NCBI RefSeq assembly: GCF_017589465.1 | Contig: NZ_JAELYA010000001.1 | Coordinates: 992,001 to 1,056,000, forward strand | Direction: 5' to 3' | DNA from: Pseudomonas schmalbachii | GTDB taxonomy: Bacteria; Pseudomonadota; Gammaproteobacteria; Pseudomonadales; Pseudomonadaceae | Length of the DNA: 64,000 nt | Shown here: positions 1 to 7,830 of the stretch, one piece after another | How positions within the stretch are numbered: position 1 is the stretch's first letter | Layout: every line of letters begins with the position of its first letter | Translations under genes and position numbers: made by a program | The notes under the pieces: generated by a model | What the model saw: the letters and a program-made list of their open reading frames with translations, nothing else | The model's database searches: none | Told to the model about the DNA's origin: nothing

Positions 1-1
1 C

Positions 2-646
2 GGCATCGAGCAGCTCGCCCTGCCCCACGACCGCATCCCGCAGCTGGACGAGATCAACAAGGTGCTGCAGGCCACCACCGGCTGGAGCGTCGCCCGGGTG
101 CCGGCGCTGATCCCCTTCCAGACCTTCTTCGAGCTGCTGGCCAGCCAGCAATTCCCGGTCGCCACCTTCATCCGCACCCCGGAAGAACTGGACTACCTGC
201 AGGAACCGGACATCTTCCACGAGATCTTCGGCCACTGCCCGCTGCTGACCAACCCATGGTTCGCCGAGTTCACCCACACCTACGGCAAGCTCGGCCTCAA
301 GGCGACCAGGGAAGAACGCGTCTACCTCGCCCGCCTGTACTGGATGACCATCGAATTCGGCCTGGTGGAAACCTCCCAGGGCAAGCGCATCTACGGCGGC
401 GGCATCCTTTCCTCGCCGAAGGAAACCGTCTACTGCCTCTCCGGCGAGCCCGAGCACCAGCCGTTCGATCCGCTGGAAGCCATGCGCACGCCGTACCGCA
501 TCGACATCCTGCAGCCGCTGTACTTCGTCCTGCCGGACCTCAAGCGCCTGTTCGACCTGGCCCACGAGGACATCATGGCGCTGGTGCACCAGGGCATGCA
601 GCTTGGCCTGCACGCACCGAAATTCCCGCCGAAACAGGCTGCCTGA
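2..646 (+). CDS. phhA: Phenylalanine 4-monooxygenase, 5' end missing
   Basis: Iron- and pterin-dependent hydroxylation of phenylalanine to tyrosine, the first step of phenylalanine catabolism in Pseudomonas. The reading frame is already open at base 2, so the N-terminal part of a normally ~260-residue enzyme lies outside the window; 214 residues remain. The fragment carries HEIFGHCPLL, whose two histidines (fragment residues 73 and 78) are the family's iron ligands, and the third ligand glutamate in YWMTIEFG (about residue 118). It is followed by phhB and phhC on the same strand, the classical phhABC order. A repeat element separates it from phhB. Confidence 0.97.
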   Translation, partial: GIEQLALPHDRIPQLDEINKVLQATTGWSVARVPALIPFQTFFELLASQQFPVATFIRTPEELDYLQEPDIFHEIFGHCPLLTNPWFAEFTHTYGKLGLKATREERVYLARLYWMTIEFGLVETSQGKRIYGGGILSSPKETVYCLSGEPEHQPFDPLEAMRTPYRIDILQPLYFVLPDLKRLFDLAHEDIMALVHQGMQLGLHAPKFPPKQAA

Positions 647-656
647 ACACACAACC

Positions 657-729
657 GTAGGTTGGCGCTGAGCTTGCGAAGCCCAACGAATCCGACTGTT
701 GGGCTTCACTGCGTTCAGCACCAACCTAC
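657..729. repeat. Palindromic repeat, family A (GTAGGTTGG type)
   Basis: Outer arms GTAGGTTGGCGCTGAG and a matching CCAACCTAC end, inner arms GAAGCCCAAC and GTTGGGCTTC. Lies inside the phh operon between phhA and phhB, so it could form a hairpin in the mRNA and uncouple the two genes. Confidence 0.9.
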
Positions 730-761
730 GCTATGTCTACGCATTCGATAAGGAGAACCCC

Positions 762-1118
762 ATGACCGCCCTCACCCAAGCCCATTGCGAAGCCTGCCGC
801 GCCGATGCACCGAAGGTTTCCGACGAAGAACTGGCCGTGCTGATCAAGCAGATCCCGGACTGGAACATCGAGGTCCGCGACGGCCACATGGAGCTGGAAA
901 AGGTCTTCCTGTTCAAGAACTTCAAGCACGCCCTGGCGTTCACCAACGCGGTCGGCGAGATTGCCGAGGCGGAAGGCCACCACCCGGGCCTGCTGACCGA
1001 GTGGGGCAAGGTCACCGTGACCTGGTGGAGCCACTCGATCAAGGGCCTGCACCGCAACGACTTCATCATGGCCGCCCGCACCGACGAGGTGGCGAAGACC
1101 GCCGAGGGCCGCAAATGA
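762..1118 (+). CDS. phhB: Pterin-4-alpha-carbinolamine dehydratase
   Basis: Recycles the oxidised pterin cofactor of PhhA by dehydrating 4a-hydroxytetrahydropterin. The 118-residue product matches the usual PhhB/PCD length. The family's active-site histidines lie in EGHHPG (about residues 72-73) and the WWSHSIKGL segment follows. An in-frame codon exists upstream at 699, but 762 is preferred: it follows an AAGGAGA ribosome binding site and gives the family N-terminus. The stop codon overlaps the start of phhC (ATGA), so the two are translationally coupled. Confidence 0.96.
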   Translation: MTALTQAHCEACRADAPKVSDEELAVLIKQIPDWNIEVRDGHMELEKVFLFKNFKHALAFTNAVGEIAEAEGHHPGLLTEWGKVTVTWWSHSIKGLHRNDFIMAARTDEVAKTAEGRK

Positions 1119-2311
1119 ACCATTTCGCCCAGGTCGCCCGGATACCCGGCGACCCCATCCTCGGCCTGCTCGACGCCTTCCGCGCCGACCCGAACCCGAC
1201 CAAGCTGGACCTCGGCGTCGGCGTCTACAAGGACGCCCAGGGCCTGACGCCGATCCCGCGCGCGGTGAAGCTCGCCGAACGCCATCTGGTCGAGCACGAG
1301 ATCACCAAGAGCTACGTCGGCGGCCACGGCGATGCGCTGTTCGCCGCACGCCTGTGCGAACTGGTGCTGGGCAGCGACTCGCGGCTGCTCGCCAGCCAGC
1401 GCGCCGACGCCACCCAGACACCCGGCGGCACCGGCGCCCTGCGCCTGGCGGCGGACTTCATCGCCCGCTGCCTGCCGGGCCGTGGAGTGTGGCTGAGCGA
1501 CCCGACCTGGCCGATCCACGAAACCATCTTCGCCACCGCCGGGCTGAAGGTTTCCCACTACCCCTACGTCGGCGCCGACAACCATCTGGACGTCGACGGC
1601 ATGCTCGCCGCCCTGGAGCAGGTGCCCCGTGGCGACGTGGTGCTGCTGCACGCCTGCTGCCACAACCCGACCGGCTTCGACCTCGCCTACAACGACTGGC
1701 AGCGGGTGCTGGACGTGGTCAAGCGGCGCGCCCTGCTGCCGCTGATCGACTTCGCCTACCAGGGCTTCGGCGACGGACTGGAAGAGGACGCGCGCGCCGT
1801 GCGCCTGTTCGCCGAAAGCCTGCCGGAACTGCTGATCACCAGTTCCTGCTCGAAGAACTTCGGCCTCTACCGCGACCGCGTCGGTGCGCTGATCGTCTGC
1901 GCGGCGAATGCCGGCGAGCTCACCGACGTGCGCAGCCAACTGGCCTACCTGGCGCGCAACCTGTGGTCCACCCCGCCCGCCCACGGCGCCGAGGTGGTCG
2001 CCACCATCCTTGGCGACCGCGAGCTGAAGGGCATCTGGCTGGAGGAACTGGACACCATGCGCTCCCGCATCGCCAGCCTGCGCCAGGGCCTGGTGGAAGC
2101 TCTGCGCCCGCATGGACTGGCCGAGCGCTTCGCGCACATCGCCATCCAGCGCGGCATGTTCTCCTACACCGGGCTGACACCGGACCAGGTGCGCCGCCTG
2201 CGCGAGGAGCACAGCGTGTACATGGTCGGCAGCGGCCGCGCCAACGTCGCCGGAATCGACGCCAGCCGGCTGGACATCCTTGCAGCAGCCATCGCCAAGG
2301 TATGCGCCTGA
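1115..2311 (+). CDS. phhC: Aromatic amino acid aminotransferase
   Basis: PLP-dependent class I aminotransferase, 398 residues, converting tyrosine to 4-hydroxyphenylpyruvate, which is the substrate of Hpd encoded 6 kb away. Visible motifs: HNPTG (about 183-187), the PLP-lysine segment [14 protein letters not shown] (Lys about 247), and a C-terminal [10 protein letters not shown] carrying the carboxylate-binding arginine. The ATG at 1115 overlaps the phhB stop by four bases; longer in-frame extensions would run through phhB and are rejected. A strong hairpin follows the gene, ending the phhABC transcript. Confidence 0.95.
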   Translation: MNHFAQVARIPGDPILGLLDAFRADPNPTKLDLGVGVYKDAQGLTPIPRAVKLAERHLVEHEITKSYVGGHGDALFAARLCELVLGSDSRLLASQRADATQTPGGTGALRLAADFIARCLPGRGVWLSDPTWPIHETIFATAGLKVSHYPYVGADNHLDVDGMLAALEQVPRGDVVLLHACCHNPTGFDLAYNDWQRVLDVVKRRALLPLIDFAYQGFGDGLEEDARAVRLFAESLPELLITSSCSKNFGLYRDRVGALIVCAANAGELTDVRSQLAYLARNLWSTPPAHGAEVVATILGDRELKGIWLEELDTMRSRIASLRQGLVEALRPHGLAERFAHIAIQRGMFSYTGLTPDQVRRLREEHSVYMVGSGRANVAGIDASRLDILAAAIAKVCA

Positions 2312-2318
2312 GCTGAAC

Positions 2319-2342
2319 GAAACCGGCCTGCGGGCCGGTTTC
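2319..2342 (+). terminator. Hairpin after phhC
   Basis: Perfect stem GAAACCGGCC / GGCCGGTTTC with a TGCG loop starting 8 bases after the phhC stop. The T-run after it is weak (TTTCCCGCTCTT). Confidence 0.75.
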
Positions 2343-2381
2343 CCGCTCTTCCCCGGCGTGCCATTGCGGACGCCTGCGGAC

Positions 2382-2403
2382 TGGCGGGTTGCACCCGCCC
2401 TAC
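2382..2403. repeat. Palindromic repeat, family B, single half
   Basis: TGGCGGGTTGCACCCGCCC followed by TAC: one half of the family B element found elsewhere as a pair. It sits between the convergent phhC and arfB. Confidence 0.85.
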
Positions 2404-2406
2404 CTG

Positions 2407-2820
2407 CTAGAAATCCACCTTCCCCCGCCCCGCCTTGATCGCCCCACGCTTGCTCTTGCCGTCCAGGCGGCGGGTTTTCGAGCCGAGCGTTGGCTTGGTC
2501 GGCCGGCGCGCCTTCTGCACCTTGCCCACGCTGCGGATCAGCTCGGCCAGGCGGTTCAGCGCGTCCTCGCGGTTCTGCTCCTGGGTGCGGTACTGCTGCG
2601 CCTTGATGACGATCACCCCATCGCTGGTGATGCGCTGGTCGCGCAGCGCCAGCAGGCGTTCCTTGTAGAACTCCGGCAAGGACGAGGCACGGATGTCGAA
2701 GCGCAGGTGCACCGCGCTGGACACCTTGTTGACGTTCTGCCCGCCCGCGCCCTGCGCACGAATGGCGGTCAGCTCGATTTCGTCATCGGCGATCTGCACG
2801 GTGTTGGAGATGGTCAGCAT
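2407..2820 (-). CDS. arfB: Alternative ribosome-rescue factor / peptidyl-tRNA hydrolase ArfB
   Basis: Class I release-factor-like protein (YaeJ type) that enters stalled ribosomes lacking a stop codon and hydrolyses peptidyl-tRNA. The 137-residue product has the catalytic GGQ motif within [12 protein letters not shown] (about residues 24-31) and a long basic tail from about residue 100 that in this family threads into the mRNA channel. The frame stays open upstream to 3264, but the ATG at 2820 gives the family N-terminus ([10 protein letters not shown]); the upstream part covers a repeat and non-coding DNA. It is monocistronic and convergent with phhC. Confidence 0.93.
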   Translation of the reverse strand: MLTISNTVQIADDEIELTAIRAQGAGGQNVNKVSSAVHLRFDIRASSLPEFYKERLLALRDQRITSDGVIVIKAQQYRTQEQNREDALNRLAELIRSVGKVQKARRPTKPTLGSKTRRLDGKSKRGAIKAGRGKVDF

Positions 2821-2859
2821 GGGTGGCCGGTCCAGGAAGAGGTTCCTCAGCATACCCCA

Positions 2860-2912
2860 GTAGGGCGGGTGCAACCCGCCAGCACGGACATGGCGGGTTG
2901 CGCCCGCCCTAC
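2860..2912. repeat. Palindromic repeat, family B pair
   Basis: GTAGGGCGGGTGCAACCCGCC-type half followed by an inverted half ending CGCCCGCCCTAC, with a short linker. It lies between the divergent arfB and the Tsx-like porin gene. Confidence 0.9.
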
Positions 2913-2968
2913 GAGTCAAAACCCTGTAACCATCGGCCTCATTGCCTGAATCTGACTTTGCAGTCAAA

Positions 2969-2992
2969 ATTGTATACGTAAATGTGTACAAT
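2969..2992. promoter_or_regulatory. Candidate operator upstream of the Tsx-like porin
   Basis: Inverted repeat ATTGTATAC (2969-2977) and GTGTACAAT (2984-2992), 8 of 9 positions matching, separated by 6 bases, in an unusually AT-rich stretch 109 bases before the porin start. TTGTATAC-type half sites are common in operators of GntR-family repressors; which regulator binds here is unknown. Confidence 0.45.
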
Positions 2993-3100
2993 TTTTTCTT
3001 GCACGGTATCCAATAAATCGCTAGAACATGCACCAAGTGACGCGCCCAGCTAACGCCCAGGGCGACGCGGCCCCATAACAACAAAAACACGAGGTGAACG

Positions 3101-4015
3101 ATGTTCCGTCCGGTTTCCTTTGCCCTGTCCGCGAACGCCATTTCCCGCAGCGAGCCAATACACCGCCGCCCAGGCAAGACCCTGGCGCTATGCGCCGCCC
3201 TGCTCGGCGCCCAGTCCGGCACGGCCTTTGCGGAGGACGGCAAGTTCTTCGAGTGGACCAGCAACAGCCTCGGCTTCCGCTACGGCGAGCACTTCACCAA
3301 CCCGAACAATCCGCATGACATCAGCAAGCGCATCTACAGCTTCACCCACGCCGACGGCTACCGGTACGGCAGCAATTTCTTCAACCTCGACGTGTTCCTC
3401 TCCGACAGCAACGACCCGCGCAAGGGCACCGACCACGGCGGCAGCGAGGTCTATGCGGTGTATCGCAACCAGCTGTTCGCCTCGCGGGTGTTCGACGTGC
3501 CGCAGGGCAAGGGGCTGGTCAAGGACCATGCGCTGACCTTCGGCTTCGACGCCAGCCGCAACAACAACCTCGCCTCGGCGAAGAAGCGCGCGCTGGTGAT
3601 CGGCCCGACCCTGAAATTCAACGGGGCCGCCGTGCTCGACTTCAGCGTTCTCTACTACCGCGAGAAGAACCACTCGGGCATCCCGGGCGCGCGCCACCCG
3701 GACCACACCTTCGACGGCACCTACATGTTCAACCTGACCTGGCTGAAGCCGTTCCAGGTCGGCGACCACGCGGCGAAGTTCCAGGGCTTCGTCAACCACA
3801 TCGGGGAGAAAGGCGAGGACTACTTCGACAAGGACACCGCGCCGGAAACGCTGATGCGCACGTCGCTGATGTTCGCCACCTTCCCGGGGGCGAAGACCAG
3901 GCCCAACCTGTGGCTCGGCGTGGGTTACGAGTACTGGCACAACAAGTTCGGCGTGGACGGCGGCCGCGGCAGCCGCACCTCGACGCCGACGGTGAATGTG
4001 GAGTTCACCTTTTAA
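3101..4015 (+). CDS. Tsx-like nucleoside-specific outer membrane channel
   Basis: 304-residue outer membrane beta-barrel of the Tsx/OmpK nucleoside-channel family. A signal peptide is visible (basic start, hydrophobic [15 protein letters not shown], cleavage near AFA-ED at about residue 45). The mature start [14 protein letters not shown] and a C-terminal phenylalanine (NVEFTF) are typical of this family and of barrel assembly. The start at 3101 follows a GAGGTGA ribosome binding site. The N-terminal region is somewhat long for a signal peptide, but no other in-frame start fits. No purine or nucleoside catabolic genes are adjacent. Confidence 0.85.
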   Translation: MFRPVSFALSANAISRSEPIHRRPGKTLALCAALLGAQSGTAFAEDGKFFEWTSNSLGFRYGEHFTNPNNPHDISKRIYSFTHADGYRYGSNFFNLDVFLSDSNDPRKGTDHGGSEVYAVYRNQLFASRVFDVPQGKGLVKDHALTFGFDASRNNNLASAKKRALVIGPTLKFNGAAVLDFSVLYYREKNHSGIPGARHPDHTFDGTYMFNLTWLKPFQVGDHAAKFQGFVNHIGEKGEDYFDKDTAPETLMRTSLMFATFPGAKTRPNLWLGVGYEYWHNKFGVDGGRGSRTSTPTVNVEFTF

Positions 4016-4030
4016 GGGATTGGCCAGAGG

Positions 4031-4052
4031 TGGCGGGTTGCACCCGCCCTAC
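4031..4052. repeat. Palindromic repeat, family B, single half
   Basis: TGGCGGGTTGCACCCGCCC followed by TAC, just after the porin gene. Confidence 0.85.
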
Positions 4053-4065
4053 CCGGTTAGTGCTC

Positions 4066-4142
4066 GTAGGTTGGGCTGAGGTACGAAGCCCAACATTGCG
4101 GTGGCCGGATGTTGGGCTTCGCTCCGCTCAGCGCCAACCTAC
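4066..4142. repeat. Palindromic repeat, family A pair
   Basis: GTAGGTTGGGCTGAGGTACG start, inner GAAGCCCAAC / GTTGGGCTTC, end CGCCAACCTAC. It sits between the convergent porin and mliC-like genes. Confidence 0.9.
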
Positions 4143-4150
4143 GAAAAGGC

Positions 4151-4525
4151 TCACTTCTCCTTGCAAACCACCCCGTTCACCGGCTCGCCGCCCATCCATT
4201 CCTTGTACAGGGTCGCTTCCGGGCCCTTGCTCCACCAGATGTACTGGCCGGCCGCATAGCGGGCGCCGGAGCCGGAGATGACGTTGGCGAACACCAGCGT
4301 CGAGCTGTCGCTGACCGGCACCACGGCCAGGCGGTTGTCGCCCTTGTTCAGGTACTGCACGGCAATGCTGCGGCCGTCGTCGCACTTGTATTCGACGCTG
4401 CGCGAATCGAGCTCGGCATCGCCGGGCAGGACCAGTGCGTCCGCCGCTGCGGACTTGGGGTCATCTCCACCGCAGGCAACCAGAAGCACGGGAACGACTG
4501 CCAGCAACCAGATCGGCTTCTTCAT
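4151..4525 (-). CDS. MliC-family lysozyme-inhibitor lipoprotein
   Basis: 124-residue lipoprotein. The N-terminus has a signal sequence and lipobox (LLVAC, Cys at about 18). The mature part shows the MliC/PliC pattern: an early YKC cysteine, a late cysteine (VVC) near the end, the SGSGARYAAGQYIWW segment and a following KGPEATL. Family members inhibit host c-type lysozyme from the periplasmic face of a membrane. It stands alone, between a repeat and the aroP-like gene, which is on the same strand and ends 73 bases upstream. Confidence 0.85.
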   Translation of the reverse strand: MKKPIWLLAVVPVLLVACGGDDPKSAAADALVLPGDAELDSRSVEYKCDDGRSIAVQYLNKGDNRLAVVPVSDSSTLVFANVISGSGARYAAGQYIWWSKGPEATLYKEWMGGEPVNGVVCKEK

Positions 4526-4598
4526 TTATATCCCTCCAATGAAATCGGCCCGGTCACTCTAGGAGCGGCCGGGCCGACGGGTCAAACGCGATGCCGGA

Positions 4599-6008
4599 TC
4601 ATTCCGCCAGCGCCACCGCCGGGCGCGTGGCCGGTGCGCGCTTCAGGCGGTAGCAGGCGAACATCACCAGCAGCCACACCGGAATGGCGTAAACCGAAAC
4701 CTGGATGCCGGGAGTCAGCAGCATCACGCCGAGGATGAACAGCACGAAGCCCAGGCACAGGTAGTTGCCCATCGGATACCACAGTGCGCGGAAGCCGGTG
4801 CGCGCGCCGCGACGGTCCATCTGCGCGCGGAATTTCAGGTGCGCCAGGCTGATCATCGCCCAGTTGATCACCAGCGCCGCCACCACCAGCGACATCAGCA
4901 GTTCCAGCGCGCGGCCCGGCATCAGGTAGTTCACCAGCACGGCAAGGAAGGTCACCGCCGCCGACACCATCAGCGAACGCACCGGTACGCCGCGCGCATC
5001 GACCTTCGCCAGCGACTTCGGCGCATCGCCCTGTTCGGCCAGGCCGACCAGCATGCGGCCGTTGCAGTAGGTGCCGCTGTTGTAGACCGACAGCGCGGCG
5101 GTCAGCACCACGAAGTTGAGGACGTGGGCGGCGGTGTCGCTGCCGATCATCGAGAAGATCTGCACGAACGGGCTGCCGCTGTAGGAGTCGCCGGAGGCGT
5201 TGAGGGTCTGCAGCAGGCTGTCCCACGGGCTCAGCGAGAGCAACACGACCAGCGCGCCGATATAGAAGATCAGGATGCGGTAGAGCACCTGGTTGATCGC
5301 CTTGGGGATCACGGTCTTCGGCTGGTCGGCCTCGGCGGCGGTGAAGCCGAGCATTTCCAGGCCGCCGAAGGAGAACATGATGATCGCCATGGCCATCACC
5401 AGGCCGCTGATGCCGTTGGGGAAGAAGCCGCCGTGGCTCCACAGGTTGCTCACGCTGGCCTGCTCGCCGCCGTTGCCGCTGACCAGCAGCCAGCTGCCGA
5501 GGGCGATCATGCCGACGATGGCCACCACCTTGATGATGGCGAACCAGAACTCCGTCTCGCCGAAGGCCTTCACGTTGAACAGGTTGATCGCGTTGACCAC
5601 CACGAAGAACGCCGCCGCCGTGGCCCAGGTCGGCACGTCCGGCCACCAGTAGTGGATGTACTTGCCGACTGCAGTCAGTTCCGACATGCCCACCAGGATG
5701 TACAGCACCCAGCAGTTCCAGCCGGAGAGGAAGCCGGCGAAGCCGCCCCAGTACTTGTGCGCGAAGTGGCTGAAGGAACCGGCCACCGGCTCCTCGACGA
5801 TCATCTCGCCGAGCTGGCGCATGATCAGGAAGGCGATGAAGCCGGCGATGGCGTAGCCGAGGATCATCGACGGGCCGGCCGACTTGATCACCCCGGCGGA
5901 GCCGAGGAACAGGCCGGTGCCGATGGCGCCGCCGAGGGCGATCAGCTGGATGTGGCGATTCTTCAGGCCGCGCTGGAGCTGGCCTGCGTGCTGGGTATCA
6001 CGCGTCAT
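4599..6008 (-). CDS. aroP: AroP-type aromatic amino acid permease
   Basis: 469-residue APC-superfamily permease with about 12 hydrophobic segments. The N-terminal RGLKNRHIQLIALGGAIGTG is the AAT-family signature, and the sequence is close to general aromatic amino acid permeases (GEMIVEEPVAGSFSHFA). The start at 6008 follows an AAAGGTGA ribosome binding site; the upstream extension is rejected. It is the last gene of a leftward run hpd-FAH-maiA-aroP (85 bases after maiA), so import of Phe/Tyr is linked to their degradation. The substrate is inferred from family and context. Confidence 0.88.
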   Translation of the reverse strand: MTRDTQHAGQLQRGLKNRHIQLIALGGAIGTGLFLGSAGVIKSAGPSMILGYAIAGFIAFLIMRQLGEMIVEEPVAGSFSHFAHKYWGGFAGFLSGWNCWVLYILVGMSELTAVGKYIHYWWPDVPTWATAAAFFVVVNAINLFNVKAFGETEFWFAIIKVVAIVGMIALGSWLLVSGNGGEQASVSNLWSHGGFFPNGISGLVMAMAIIMFSFGGLEMLGFTAAEADQPKTVIPKAINQVLYRILIFYIGALVVLLSLSPWDSLLQTLNASGDSYSGSPFVQIFSMIGSDTAAHVLNFVVLTAALSVYNSGTYCNGRMLVGLAEQGDAPKSLAKVDARGVPVRSLMVSAAVTFLAVLVNYLMPGRALELLMSLVVAALVINWAMISLAHLKFRAQMDRRGARTGFRALWYPMGNYLCLGFVLFILGVMLLTPGIQVSVYAIPVWLLVMFACYRLKRAPATRPAVALAE

Positions 6009-6093
6009 TACGTCACCTTTTGTTTTTATCGTGACGGGGTCGGACCCTCCGGGCTTGTGGCCTGGAGGCATGGCAAGGCGTTGTCAGGCGGGG

Positions 6094-6747
6094 TTACTGC
6101 GCGTCGGGCTGCACCTCCGGGGCGGCCTGCTGGAAGGCTTCGAGGGACTGGCAGCGCGCCTCGATGGCGAGGATGCGCGGCAGGCCCGAGAGGTCGCAGT
6201 CGAAGCGGCGGGCGTTGTAGAGCTGGGGAATCAGGCAGGCTTCGAAATAGCCGGGACGTTCGCCGAGGGACAGCGGGCTCTTCAGCGCCGCCAGGCCGGC
6301 CTCGACGTTGCGCAGGCCGATTTCCACCCAGTGGCGAATCCAGGCGCTCTTCACCTCGTCCTCCACCGCGAGCGTGCCGCTCAGGTACTGCAGCACGCGC
6401 AGGTTGTTCAGCGGGTGGATATCGCAGGCGATATGCATTGCCAGGGAACGCACCTGGGCACGCTGCAGCGGGTCGCGCGGCAGCAGGCCCGGTTGCGGAT
6501 GGGTTTCTTCGAGGTATTCGAGGATCGCCAGCGACTGGGCGATGCGCGCATGCCCATCCACCAGCAGCGGCACCAGCTCCTGCGAGTTCAGCGCACGGTA
6601 TTCCTCGCTGTGCTGCTGGCCGCCATCCTTGACCAGATGCACCGGAACCTGGCGATACGCCAGGCCCTTGAGGTTCAGCGCGATGCGTACGCGGTAGGCG
6701 GCGCTGGAGCGCCAGTAGGAGTACAGCGTCAGCGGTTCAGTGCTCAT
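6094..6747 (-). CDS. maiA: Maleylacetoacetate isomerase
   Basis: Zeta-class glutathione transferase fold, 217 residues, isomerising maleylacetoacetate to fumarylacetoacetate in tyrosine breakdown. The N-terminal SYWRSSAAYRVRIALNLKGL carries the glutathione-activating Ser-Ser of the zeta class (the usual SSC is SSA here, as in many bacterial forms). The C-terminal part is the helical GST domain. It overlaps the end of the preceding FAH gene by 11 bases, indicating tight coupling. Confidence 0.93.
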   Translation of the reverse strand: MSTEPLTLYSYWRSSAAYRVRIALNLKGLAYRQVPVHLVKDGGQQHSEEYRALNSQELVPLLVDGHARIAQSLAILEYLEETHPQPGLLPRDPLQRAQVRSLAMHIACDIHPLNNLRVLQYLSGTLAVEDEVKSAWIRHWVEIGLRNVEAGLAALKSPLSLGERPGYFEACLIPQLYNARRFDCDLSGLPRILAIEARCQSLEAFQQAAPEVQPDAQ

Positions 6748-7720
6748 GTTTTTCCACCATCTGCTCGATGGCGCCGAAGATCGATTGCCCGGCGGCATCG
6801 AACATCTCGATACGAACCCGGTCGCCGAACTTGAGGAACGGCGTCTGCGCCGCGCCATGCTCGACGATCTCCAGCATGCGCTTTTCCGCCAGGCAGGAGG
6901 AGCCGGCGCTGCGGTCGTAGTTGGACACGGTGCCCGAACCGATGATCGTGCCGGAGCCCAGCGGACGGGTCTTGGCGGCGTGAGCGACCAGGGTCGGGAA
7001 GTTGAAGGTCATGTCGGCGCCGGCATCCGGCTGGCCAAACAGCTCGCCGTTGATGTGCGAGACCAGCGGGCGATGGACCTTGCCGTCCTTCCACGCCGTG
7101 CCGAGTTCGTCTGGCGTCACCGCCACCGGCGAGAAGCTGGACGACGGCTTGCTCTGGTAGAAGCCGAAACCCTTGGCCAGCTCGCCGGGGATCAGGTTGC
7201 GCAGCGACACATCGTTGACCAGCAGAATCAGTTGGATATGCCCCGCCGCTTCGGCCGGAGTCGCGCCCATCGGCACGTCGTCGGTGATCACCGCCAGCTC
7301 GGCCTCGAGATCGATGCCCCAGTCCTCGTCGGCCAGGCGGATCGGGCTGCGGGGAGGCACGAAGGCATCGGCGCCGCCCTGGTACATCAGCGGGTCGTGC
7401 CAGAAGCTCTCCGGCATCTCCGCGCCACGGGCCTTGCGCACCAGCTCGACGTGATTGACGTAGGCGCTGCCGTCGGCCCAGTGATAGGCGCGCGGCAGCG
7501 GGCTGTGGCAGGCGGACTGGTCGAAGGCGAAGGCGGCGGTTTCGAGGTTGTCGTTGAGACGGTGGTAGACCGCCTCCAGTTGCGGGCGGCAGTACGCCCA
7601 GTCGTCCAGAGCGGCCTGCAGGGTGGACGCGATGGACGGGACCGTGACCGCGCGGCTCAGGTCACGGGAGACCACCACCAGCACGCCGTCGCGGCCTTGG
7701 TTCAGGGAAGCGAGTTTCAT
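6737..7720 (-). CDS. Fumarylacetoacetate hydrolase family protein
   Basis: 327-residue FAH-family hydrolase. Core motifs present: EAELAVITDDVP, VSHINGELFGQP, FNFPTLVAHAAKTRPL, GSGTIIGSGTVSN. It lies between hpd and maiA, so splitting fumarylacetoacetate to fumarate and acetoacetate is the likely role. At 327 residues it is shorter than the classical two-domain FahA (about 430) and belongs to the shorter form seen in other proteobacteria. The start at 7720 is the first Met (MKLASLNQGRDG), and the gene overlaps maiA. Confidence 0.85.
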   Translation of the reverse strand: MKLASLNQGRDGVLVVVSRDLSRAVTVPSIASTLQAALDDWAYCRPQLEAVYHRLNDNLETAAFAFDQSACHSPLPRAYHWADGSAYVNHVELVRKARGAEMPESFWHDPLMYQGGADAFVPPRSPIRLADEDWGIDLEAELAVITDDVPMGATPAEAAGHIQLILLVNDVSLRNLIPGELAKGFGFYQSKPSSSFSPVAVTPDELGTAWKDGKVHRPLVSHINGELFGQPDAGADMTFNFPTLVAHAAKTRPLGSGTIIGSGTVSNYDRSAGSSCLAEKRMLEIVEHGAAQTPFLKFGDRVRIEMFDAAGQSIFGAIEQMVEKHEH

Positions 7721-7754
7721 CGATCAGCCTTGGAAGAATGTGTCGGAGGATTTT

Positions 7755-7820
7755 CCCTCACCCCAACCCTCTCCCGGAGGGAGAGGGGGAAGAGCGGCCC
7801 TCTTCCCTCGTGGGGAAGGG
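7755..7820. repeat. Intergenic repeat, family E (CCCTCACCCCAACCCTCTCC)
   Basis: CCCTCACCCCAACCCTCTCC followed by the inverted CCCTCTCCCGGAGGGAGAGG hairpin, between hpd and the FAH gene in the same operon. A related element recurs at 34563-34697. Confidence 0.8.
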
Positions 7821-7830
7821 AACACGCGGC

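Noticed and set aside
737-2212. Long minus-strand open frame (491 residues) opposite phhB and phhC
   Set aside because: Composition is typical of antisense shadow in high-GC DNA; it has no domain pattern and fully overlaps well-recognised genes.
4839-6632. 597-residue plus-strand open frame opposite aroP and maiA
   Set aside because: His/Gln/Arg-rich shadow translation without motifs; the minus-strand genes are clear.
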